From positions 124,001-188,000 of the forward strand of contig NZ_PYVX01000001.1 of the NCBI RefSeq assembly GCF_003056305.1: DNA of 64,000 nt, read 5' to 3'. The position numbers and the translations under genes are program-made. This document shows, one piece after another, positions 33,295 to 39,783 of the stretch. Positions within the stretch are counted from its first letter, which is position 1. Each line of letters opens with the position of its first letter. This stretch comes from Halomonas denitrificans. GTDB taxonomy: Bacteria; Pseudomonadota; Gammaproteobacteria; Pseudomonadales; Halomonadaceae. Below the pieces are notes generated by a model, which ran no database searches, was not told where the DNA came from, and saw only the letters and a program-made list of their open reading frames with translations.

Positions 33295-35490
33295 TCAGCC
33301 ACCGGCCTTGTAGGCGTAGTGGTAGTAGCCGTAGCCGAAGCTGGTCGCGGCCTTGGGCTCCACGGCATTGAGGATCGCGCCCTTGACCGAGACCCCGCTG
33401 CTCTCCAGTCGACCCAGGGCGGCCCGGATCTCCTTGGCGGGGTTCAGCCCGTAGCGCGCCACCATCAGGGTGGTGCCGCTCTGCTTGCCGACCACGGCGG
33501 CATCGGTCACCGCCAGTACCGGCGGCGTGTCGATGATCACCAGATCGAAGCGGCCGGCGAGGTCATCCAGCAGGGCGGTGAAGCGATCCCCCATCAGCAT
33601 CTCGGCCGGGTTGGGCGGGGCCTTGCCCCGGGTGATGAAGCTCAGGCCGCTCACGGACGACGACCCGATCGCCTCGTCGAGGGGGCACTTGCCGGACAGC
33701 ACCTCCGAGAGGCCGCCCTCGCTCGACACGCCGAAGGCCGTATGCAGGTGTCCCTTGCGCATGTCGGCGTCGATCACCAGCACCCGCTGTCCCCCCTGGG
33801 CACAGACCGCCCCCAGGTTGAGGGTGACGAAACTCTTGCCGACGCCGGGGCTCGGCCCGGTGATCATCAGCCGGTTGTCCCGGCTCTCGAGCATCGCGAA
33901 GTGGAGGCTGGTGCGCAGGCCTCGCAGGGCCTCGATCGCGGTATCGTCGGCTTCACGGCTCGCCAGCAGGCCGCTGGTCACCGCGCGACCGCGCTTGTGG
34001 TGACGGTGCTTGAAGCGACGCACCAGCTGCTGCTGCTCGTCGGACAGCGGCACCGTCGCATAGACCGGCAGCCCCAGTTCCTCGATCTGCTCGGCACTCT
34101 CCACGGCGCAACTGAAGATGCTGCGCAGCAGCACGCCACCCACGGCCAGGAAGCCCCCCACCAGGGTCATGAAGACCACGGTCGCCGGCTTGCGGGGTGC
34201 CACGGGGTGGGGCTGGACCACGGCATCGTCGAGGATGCGCACATTGCCCACGGTGCTCGCCTTGGTGATGTTCATTTCCTGGATCTTGTTGCGGAGCTGG
34301 ACGTAGACCTCCTGGGTCACCTCGACGTCCCGGGACAGGCGCAGCACATGCTGCTGGGTCTCGGGCATGTCGGAGATCTTGTCGTTGAGGCGCTCGCGCT
34401 CGCGCTGCAGGTTCTGCTTCTTGTCGAGCATGGCCGCATAGGTGGGGTGGGCGGCATTGAAGCGATGAGACAGCTCGGCCTCCTCGAGCTCCATCTCCTT
34501 GATCTGGGACTCGAGCCGGACCAGGCGATCGAGCACCGAGCGGGTCTCCATCGAGAGGTCGACGCTGTCGCGCTGGGTGCGGTAGCGGTTGAGGGCGTTC
34601 TCGGCCTGGACCAGTTCCTCGCGCACCTGGGGCAGTTGCTCGCGCAGGAACTCGAGGCTCTTCTCGGCCTCGGCGCTTTGCCGGCGGATGTTCTGGGTCA
34701 GGTAGATCTCGGCGATGGCGCTCAGGGTGTCCTCGGCACGCGCCGGCCGGGTGTCGCGCAGGGCAAGGCGGAAGACGCCGCTGTCGCGACCGCGCTGGGC
34801 GACGCTGAAGCGGGCGCCCAGGCTGTTGATGGCGGAGAGCCGGGTGCGGCGGAGCAGCGTGAACTCGGCGCCCTTCCCCGCCTCGAGCTCGGCGACGCGC
34901 AGGTCGATCTGCCCCTTCGCAAACCGCTCATCCTCGCCGACGCGCCCCTCGCCCAGCAGGCGCTCCTCGGCGTAGAGCCGATATCCCCCCGAGCCCATTG
35001 CGACCACCCTCAGCGGGCGACCAAGCCAGGCCTCGTCGACCCGCAACTTGCCCACGCTGAGAAACTCACCGGCCCAGACGCTGCGGTCGGCGAAGCCAGG
35101 ACGCTCCACGCCGCGCCTGACCAGGAACTCGCCGACCAGCGGCAGCCGCGTCGGCGTCACCACGACATCGAGGCGCTCGCGGTCGACGGCCTGCCCGAGC
35201 ACCATCCGCGAACGCAGGATCTCGAGCTCAGCCTCGGCCTTGGGCTGCTGGTCGAGCATCGAGCGCACCTCGGACAGGGGGTTGCTCAGTCCCGGGTTCC
35301 CCTCGACCTGGACCAGCGCATCGGCACGGTAGACCGGGGTCGCGAGCTGGACGTGGATCACTGCCCCCACGGCGAAGACCAGGGTGATCAGCGCGATCCA
35401 CCACTTGTGGTCCAGCAACGCCCCGGCCAGGCGAGCGATATCGATGTCATCCTGTGCGGGTCGCCCGCCTTGGGTCATCTGTTTCACCAT
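33295..35490 (-). CDS. wzc: Polysaccharide co-polymerase and tyrosine autokinase (Wzc/Etk-like)
   Basis: The 731-residue inner-membrane protein controls polymer length and export with Wza. Order: N-terminal helix (KWWIALITLVFAVGAVIHVQ), Wzz domain, long periplasmic coiled coil (about 220-430), second helix (about 455-475) and a BY-kinase domain with Walker A GPSPGVGKS (K552), Walker A' VLVIDADMRKG and Walker B LVIIDTPPVL. The C-terminal tyrosine cluster SFGYGYYHYAYKAGG is the autophosphorylation tail. The start MVKQMTQGG at 35490 has AGGA upstream. Dephosphorylation would be by Wzb, encoded just before it. Confidence 0.94.
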   Translation of the reverse strand: MVKQMTQGGRPAQDDIDIARLAGALLDHKWWIALITLVFAVGAVIHVQLATPVYRADALVQVEGNPGLSNPLSEVRSMLDQQPKAEAELEILRSRMVLGQAVDRERLDVVVTPTRLPLVGEFLVRRGVERPGFADRSVWAGEFLSVGKLRVDEAWLGRPLRVVAMGSGGYRLYAEERLLGEGRVGEDERFAKGQIDLRVAELEAGKGAEFTLLRRTRLSAINSLGARFSVAQRGRDSGVFRLALRDTRPARAEDTLSAIAEIYLTQNIRRQSAEAEKSLEFLREQLPQVREELVQAENALNRYRTQRDSVDLSMETRSVLDRLVRLESQIKEMELEEAELSHRFNAAHPTYAAMLDKKQNLQRERERLNDKISDMPETQQHVLRLSRDVEVTQEVYVQLRNKIQEMNITKASTVGNVRILDDAVVQPHPVAPRKPATVVFMTLVGGFLAVGGVLLRSIFSCAVESAEQIEELGLPVYATVPLSDEQQQLVRRFKHRHHKRGRAVTSGLLASREADDTAIEALRGLRTSLHFAMLESRDNRLMITGPSPGVGKSFVTLNLGAVCAQGGQRVLVIDADMRKGHLHTAFGVSSEGGLSEVLSGKCPLDEAIGSSSVSGLSFITRGKAPPNPAEMLMGDRFTALLDDLAGRFDLVIIDTPPVLAVTDAAVVGKQSGTTLMVARYGLNPAKEIRAALGRLESSGVSVKGAILNAVEPKAATSFGYGYYHYAYKAGG

Positions 35491-35530
35491 TGAGAAATCC
35501 TGCTGAACGAGTGGAGACCGGGCCCTGTGA

Positions 35531-35995
35531 TCAAGACGTGCCCGGAGCCAGGCGACGCGCCCAGCCGTCGGCGGCCTGGACGAGGTGGGCATGCACCGAC
35601 GCAAAGAGTTCGTCGCTGCCGCGATAGGGGTCGGGCACGTCCGTCCCGCCCGGGCCCAGCCAGTGGCCGAAGCGCATGACCTTGCCCGTGGCGGTGGGAT
35701 AGCGCTCGGCAATGGCGAGCCGCTGACTCTCGCTCATCACCAGGACCAGATCCGCCTCGCGCACCATGGCGGCGTCCAGCTGGCGGGCGACATGCCCGTT
35801 GACATCCAGTCCGTCGGCCTCGGCGAGCCGCCTCGCCCGGGGCTCGACGCCCTCGCCGACCAGCGCGCCCAGGCCGGCGGATGCCACCCGGCAGTGGGCC
35901 AGTTTCCGCTGCAGCAGGGCCTCCCCCACGGGGCTGCGGCAGATGTTGCCGGTGCAGACCACCAGCAGACGCTGAAAGGGGCCGATCGAACTCAT
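35531..35995 (-). CDS. wzb: Low-molecular-weight protein tyrosine phosphatase (Wzb/Etp-like)
   Basis: The 154-residue phosphatase has the P-loop C14-x5-R20 in VCTGNICRSPVGEALL and the general-acid DPYRGSDELF motif (Asp about 122). It removes phosphate from the tyrosine tail of Wzc, so cycling polymer assembly. Its start codon overlaps the wza stop (ATGA). Length is slightly above the usual 147 residues. Confidence 0.94.
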   Translation of the reverse strand: MSSIGPFQRLLVVCTGNICRSPVGEALLQRKLAHCRVASAGLGALVGEGVEPRARRLAEADGLDVNGHVARQLDAAMVREADLVLVMSESQRLAIAERYPTATGKVMRFGHWLGPGGTDVPDPYRGSDELFASVHAHLVQAADGWARRLAPGTS

Positions 35996-37119
35996 CGCGC
36001 CAGGTCCTCGACTTCGCCGGTCATGCGCGTGCTCTGGTAGAGGCTGCTGACCGTCGGCAGCAGCTGCTGGATCACGCGGTTCCAGCGGCCCAGTGGCGTG
36101 GTGGTGACGTAGACGATGTCGCTGGGCGCCAGCCGGAACTCGGTCCCGAGCACCAAGGCCGCGGCATTGCGGGCATCCAGCTGGTAGACGGTCGCCAGCT
36201 TGTCGCTTCGGGACGGGCGGCGGCGGATCACGAAGATGCCGGAGGCGTCGGCGCTGCTCTCGTCGATGCCGCCCGCCTCCGACAGGGCGTCGGTGAGGGT
36301 CAGGCGGCTACGCCCCATCGGCAGGCTGCCCGGCTCGCCGACCTCCCCCATCACGTAGACCTTCTGCTCGCCCAGGTCGCGCACGTGCAGCACGTCGCCG
36401 TCACGCAGCAGCAGGTTCTCGTCGAGGCGGCCGTCGTTGAGCATGGCGTGGAGGGACAGGTCGATCCTCTCACCGTCACGGGTGAGGACGACGCGATGCC
36501 AGTTGGCCAGTTCGCCGGGGCCGCCGGCGGCATTGATGGCATCCAGCACGGTCAGCGGGACGTTGGTGATCGGCATGGGGCCCGGCTTCTCGACCTGACC
36601 GGTGACGTTGACCTTCTGCGAGTTGAACTCGGCCACCTGCACCTCGACCTGGGGCATGGCGACATAGGGCCGCAGGGCCCGGGCGATGCGTGCACGCACC
36701 TCGCCGACGGTCTGGCCCACCACCGAGATCTGGCCGACATACGGATAGAAGATCGTGCCGTCGTTATGCACCGTATTACCGGATTCGGCGGCACTGCGTT
36801 CGCTGCCGGCGGGGATGGTCAGCTCGGGGTGGTCGTAGACGATGATGCTGAGCACGTCTCCCTTGCCGATTCGGTACCGGTACCCCTCGGCCGGGGACGT
36901 CGTCGCCTCGCCGGACACCGGCGCCTCGCTGGCCTGGCGCTGCATCCGGACCAGGCCGAAGGTGATGGGCTCGATATCCACCAGCTCGTCGATGGGCGCC
37001 GTCGAGGTGTCGTAGTCGATGTGTCCGCCCGGGGCGAAGGCGCAGCCCTGCACCAGCAACAACCCGATGGCTGGCAGTGCCGCCCGTATCCGGCGCCACC
37101 CGTTCTCAGTCGTCTTCAT
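35992..37119 (-). CDS. wza: Outer-membrane polysaccharide export lipoprotein (Wza/GfcE-like)
   Basis: The 375-residue precursor has a lipoprotein signal with lipobox LLVQGC (lipidated Cys26) and forms the export pore. The PES domain begins at YRIGKGDVLSIIVYDHPELT, then SLBB-type domains (VNVTGQVEKPGPMPI and VYVMGEVGEPGSLPM) and the C-terminal amphipathic helix region (NRVIQQLLPTVSSLYQSTR) that spans the outer membrane as the helical barrel in E. coli Wza. The ATG at 37119 gives this signal; an open frame upstream to 37155 would spoil it. It is the first gene of the operon, about 275 bases downstream of a predicted promoter. Confidence 0.94.
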   Translation of the reverse strand: MKTTENGWRRIRAALPAIGLLLVQGCAFAPGGHIDYDTSTAPIDELVDIEPITFGLVRMQRQASEAPVSGEATTSPAEGYRYRIGKGDVLSIIVYDHPELTIPAGSERSAAESGNTVHNDGTIFYPYVGQISVVGQTVGEVRARIARALRPYVAMPQVEVQVAEFNSQKVNVTGQVEKPGPMPITNVPLTVLDAINAAGGPGELANWHRVVLTRDGERIDLSLHAMLNDGRLDENLLLRDGDVLHVRDLGEQKVYVMGEVGEPGSLPMGRSRLTLTDALSEAGGIDESSADASGIFVIRRRPSRSDKLATVYQLDARNAAALVLGTEFRLAPSDIVYVTTTPLGRWNRVIQQLLPTVSSLYQSTRMTGEVEDLAR

Positions 37120-37280
37120 CTCACTCTCTCGACCATGCCGTTTCCCTCGCCCCATGGGGCAAATATGCCTACCAAGCAGTAAAAATGTCGCGCAAACGAT
37201 ACGCCTAATGCGAGATAAAACCCCAAATTAGACACGCCAATATCCATGCATACCGCACAATGATTCACACGATATCGAAT

Positions 37281-37330
37281 CAATTTTGCGACACGACAAA
37301 ATTGAAATGTCGCAGATGTGATACACATCT
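37281..37330 (-). promoter_or_regulatory. Overlapping alternative hairpins in the wza leader
   Basis: Three perfect inverted repeats sit in 50 bases. CAATTTTG (37281-37288) pairs with CAAAATTG (37297-37304). TGCGACA (37287-37293) pairs with TGTCGCA (37308-37314). AGATGTG (37314-37320) pairs with CACATCT (37324-37330) over an ATA loop. The first two share bases 37287-37288 and interleave, so they cannot fold together: this is the geometry of a switch or attenuator in the transcript, or of overlapping operators in DNA. The element lies between the predicted start of transcription and the wza ATG. Confidence 0.55.
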
Positions 37331-37357
37331 CTCTGCACAACGAGCGCACTATCTCTT

Positions 37358-37368
37358 CGCTCACCGCC
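37358..37368 (-). promoter_or_regulatory. ops-like motif in the wza leader
   Basis: The minus strand reads GGCGGTGAGCG here, preceded by a G. The RfaH recruitment element (ops) is GGCGGTAGCGT-like; this differs by one inserted G. It lies about 25-35 bases downstream of the predicted -10 element, where ops elements of long capsule and LPS operons are found. The one-base discrepancy keeps confidence low. Confidence 0.3.
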
Positions 37369-37393
37369 CATACGAGCCGGTAGAGAAGGAGGC

Positions 37394-37421
37394 ATTATCA
37401 TTTATAGTCAATTACTTACAA
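37394..37421 (-). promoter_or_regulatory. Candidate sigma-70 promoter for the wza operon
   Basis: On the minus strand TTGTAA (37421-37416) and GATAAT (37399-37394) are separated by 16 bases, matching four and five of six consensus positions. Transcription would start near 37386 and give a leader of roughly 265 bases before the wza start codon. Confidence 0.5.
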
Positions 37422-37861
37422 AAACAATATGACAGAGACCACTCTTCCAACTGTTGCCGTATGGCAACACATTGACTTTCATTCCCTATGAAAATGGTCA
37501 GAAATACTTCTGCGACTTCGAGGCGATAGCTCGAAGGACCTATCCGAATGATGGGCGCTTTCGACTGTATGAGAGGATAATCATTTATCTAACCATGTCA
37601 CCCATAATTCCGCATTTTTTCATTTCCTTTCCGTTCTTTACATTTCTTAAATTTACGACAAAAAGATTTTCTTTAGTGAATCCTTACCTTTCTGTAAGAC
37701 GTATATCCCCGCACAGATTCCCATGAATCTGCCTTCGGTAATTCGGGAGGAAACGGCGGCATGCGATCGCCGGCGGGGGGATGCGGGTCAGGCAGGACGC
37801 AGGCCGCGGCTGCCTGGCGGCGCAACACTCGGAGCCTTCAGGCACACAGGAGTAGCAGACG

Positions 37862-38233
37862 ATGAAACGATTCCGTACAGCGGCGCGACCGGCCGCCATT
37901 TTGGCCACGCTGGCCATGACCCTGTCGCCGCTGGCCCTGGCGCAGCAAAGCGCCCAGGGCCAGGCGAGCGCCTCGGGGAACGCGAACGCCAACGCCGCCA
38001 TCTCGACGGGCAATGCCAACACGGCCACCGCCGGGAACGCCGGCGCCAACGGTGGCGTGGCCACGGGCGGTGCCGCGGGAGGGGATGCCCCGGGCAATTC
38101 CGGCACCGCCATCGGCAACGCCATCGACAACGGGGCCGTGGGCGTCGGCGTGGTGACCGGGGCGAACGGCACCGGCCCCGGTACCGGAACCGGCTCCGGA
38201 GCCACGGGCACCGGCCAGGGCAAGCCGCGTTGA
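37862..38233 (+). CDS. Secreted Gly/Ala/Asn-rich protein, YjbE/GfcA-like
   Basis: The 123-residue product has a Sec signal (MKRFRTAARPAAILATLAMT, cleaved after PLALA) and a mature part made almost only of Ala, Gly, Asn, Thr and Ser with a loose repeat of GNAN/GNAG/TGNAN type and a Gly-Thr tail (GTGPGTGTGSGATGTGQGKPR). Such small low-complexity secreted proteins head the yjbEFGH and gfcABCD operons of enterobacteria, and the three next genes match the remaining members. Function unknown; association with polysaccharide secretion is from context. The AGGAGTAGCAGACG upstream provides a ribosome site. Confidence 0.7.
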   Translation: MKRFRTAARPAAILATLAMTLSPLALAQQSAQGQASASGNANANAAISTGNANTATAGNAGANGGVATGGAAGGDAPGNSGTAIGNAIDNGAVGVGVVTGANGTGPGTGTGSGATGTGQGKPR

Positions 38234-38949
38234 CGCCTTGGCAACATCGCGCCACGGCGCCACATGAGGAACCACAGGGCCGCCGCAAGGCGGTCCTGCT
38301 GCGTTGCCGCCTCCTCGCGATGCTGCTGGTGGGCAGCCTGCTGGCCGGGTGCGCAAGCGGAGGGGGCTTCACCGCCATGGGCGCCACCCTCCTCTCCCCG
38401 TGGCGAGCGCCCGACCCCGCCGAGCGCGCCGCGGCGCTGCCCTACGCCTCCCTGGCGGTGGACACCCAGGGCAACCGGGGCCTGCTGGTGATGGCCTACC
38501 AGGCCGGTGAGAACGGCCGCGACACCTTCTGGCAGGCGGCGGATTTCGCCACCCTGCAGCTGCGCGATGGCCGACCGGTGGCCACGGACGGCTTCGAGGC
38601 GACCCTGCTGGGCAGCTGGCTGGTTCCCCTGGCGCCCCCCTATCGCTATCGCCTGCATGCCCACTGGCAAGACCGCGACGGCCGGGAACACCGGGACGTG
38701 GCGATGGCACGCCTCGAGTGCGACGGCCCTCGCCCCGTCGAATTGCCCCTGATGCGCAAGCCGCTGGAGCGCTGCGTCGAGCGCCTGCGCTGGCAAGGCG
38801 GCGAACGCGGCACCAACGTCCTGTGGCGAGATCCCGATACCGGTCGGCTCTGGGCCGGCGAAATATCCCTCTGGCCGGACGGCCAGCGGCTGGCCTGGCG
38901 GGTCGCACGCCCCTGGACTCGCCAACCGGCGCCGGCGCCTGGCTCCTGA
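38230..38949 (+). CDS. YjbF/GfcB-family outer-membrane lipoprotein
   Basis: A 239-residue lipoprotein precursor: basic stretch (EPQGRRKAVLLRCR), hydrophobic core and lipobox SLLAGC, then a beta-rich domain (YASLAVDTQGNRGLLVMAY, TDGFEATLLGSW, RYRLHAHWQDRDGREH). This is the DUF2886-type YjbF/GfcB fold. The start is uncertain: I chose the TTG at 38230, which overlaps the preceding stop (TTGA) and gives a complete signal, with the lipid Cys at position 41; the first in-frame ATG (38320) would leave an uncharged signal. It sits second in the yjb/gfc-like operon. Confidence 0.75.
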   Translation: MTPWQHRATAPHEEPQGRRKAVLLRCRLLAMLLVGSLLAGCASGGGFTAMGATLLSPWRAPDPAERAAALPYASLAVDTQGNRGLLVMAYQAGENGRDTFWQAADFATLQLRDGRPVATDGFEATLLGSWLVPLAPPYRYRLHAHWQDRDGREHRDVAMARLECDGPRPVELPLMRKPLERCVERLRWQGGERGTNVLWRDPDTGRLWAGEISLWPDGQRLAWRVARPWTRQPAPAPGS

Positions 38950-38985
38950 CCGCGCCGCGACACGAGATAACCTGAAGATAACCCG

Positions 38986-39783
38986 ATGCCCGAGAAGCGA
39001 ATCCTGTCCCCGGGGATACCCCGACGCGCTCTGCGATGGGTCGTGGTGGCGAACCTGGCCCTGGTGCCGGTGCTGACCATGGCCGCGTCCCCCCCGTCGT
39101 CCCCCCGACTGTCCGACTGGTGGCTGGAGCGGGAGGCGCTCCCCGCGCCCGACACCCGGCCCTACTACCTGCTCGGCACGGATGCCGGCGAACAGCAGCG
39201 CCTGGGGCGACGCCTGCTGGCGGAATTGACCACCCTGATCGGCCAGGCGGAACTCGGACGGCCCCACCTCCGCCAGGCCGGCCTGATGGCCTGGCGACAG
39301 GCCATCCGTCGCGGACTCGCGCGGGGCGGCCGCACGCCCGCTCGCGCCGACCTGGCCGCCCTGCTGGCGCATCCACGCCATGACCCGCCCCTGGCCTCTC
39401 TCGACACGATCGGCGTATGCCAGGCCCCCGACTGGGTGGAGGTCTGGTCACGGGAGGGCGTCACACGGCTTCCCTGGACGGCGCGGATGCGCCTCAGCGA
39501 TCTCCTGGCGCGCCTGCCGCCCGAGGCGCTGGGCACGACCCAGGCCGCCCGGCTGGTCTCCCCTCACCGGCCTCCCCGGCGGCTCGGCATTGCCGCCTGG
39601 AACGCCCAGGAGGCCGAACTCGTCCCGGGCAGTCGCCTCGTGCTCGAGCTGAGCGACGACCTGCCGGCCGCCGCCTGGCTCAACCGTCACCTGCCCGACT
39701 TCCTCGCCACCCGCCTGCCCGGGGGGTCCTGCACGCCCCTCGGGCCCACGCCCACGGCCTCGCAGCGGACACGTTCGACATGA
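38986..39783 (+). CDS. YjbG/GfcC-family capsule biosynthesis protein
   Basis: The 265-residue exported protein has a signal peptide (ALRWVVVANLALVPVLTMAAS) and features of GfcC/YjbG: RPYYLLGTDAGEQQRLGRRLL, then two ubiquitin-like beta-grasp regions (VEVWSREGVTRLPWTARMRLSDLLAR) and a C-terminal LVPGSRLVLELS-type block before WLNRHLPDFLATRLP. GfcC is periplasmic and needed for group 4 capsule assembly. The stop overlaps the YjbH start (ATGATG). The long Arg-rich middle is richer in charge than enterobacterial GfcC. Confidence 0.78.
   Translation: MPEKRILSPGIPRRALRWVVVANLALVPVLTMAASPPSSPRLSDWWLEREALPAPDTRPYYLLGTDAGEQQRLGRRLLAELTTLIGQAELGRPHLRQAGLMAWRQAIRRGLARGGRTPARADLAALLAHPRHDPPLASLDTIGVCQAPDWVEVWSREGVTRLPWTARMRLSDLLARLPPEALGTTQAARLVSPHRPPRRLGIAAWNAQEAELVPGSRLVLELSDDLPAAAWLNRHLPDFLATRLPGGSCTPLGPTPTASQRTRST

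Larger units (their letters stand above)
37120..37861. other. AT-rich divergent regulatory region of the two polysaccharide operons
   Basis: This 742-base stretch contains no convincing gene and is strongly AT-rich (by my count about 31% G+C for 37561-37680, against about 70% in flanking genes). It holds a candidate promoter and structured leader toward wza (37281-37421), a perfect GCCCCATGGGGC palindrome at 37149-37160, a TGTTGCC-GTAT-GGCAACA palindrome at 37452-37469, and CTTAC-N6-GTAAG at 37683-37698 about 165 bases before the first plus-strand gene. Short open frames inside it have no family resemblance. Low GC could mark recent acquisition or a target of an H-NS/MvaT-like silencer. Confidence 0.6.

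Noticed and set aside
37260..37475. A 71-codon plus-strand frame in the AT-rich region
   Set aside because: No ribosome site or recognisable family; it runs antisense to the wza leader.
37452..37475. TGGCA-N-TTGA sequence resembling a sigma-54 promoter
   Set aside because: The -12 element should end in TTGC with strict spacing; here it reads TTGA and the TGGCA belongs to a palindrome.
37454..37726. A 90-codon plus-strand frame in the AT-rich region
   Set aside because: Phe/Ile-rich translation with no family, no ribosome site, and the region has palindromes and promoter-like sequence instead.
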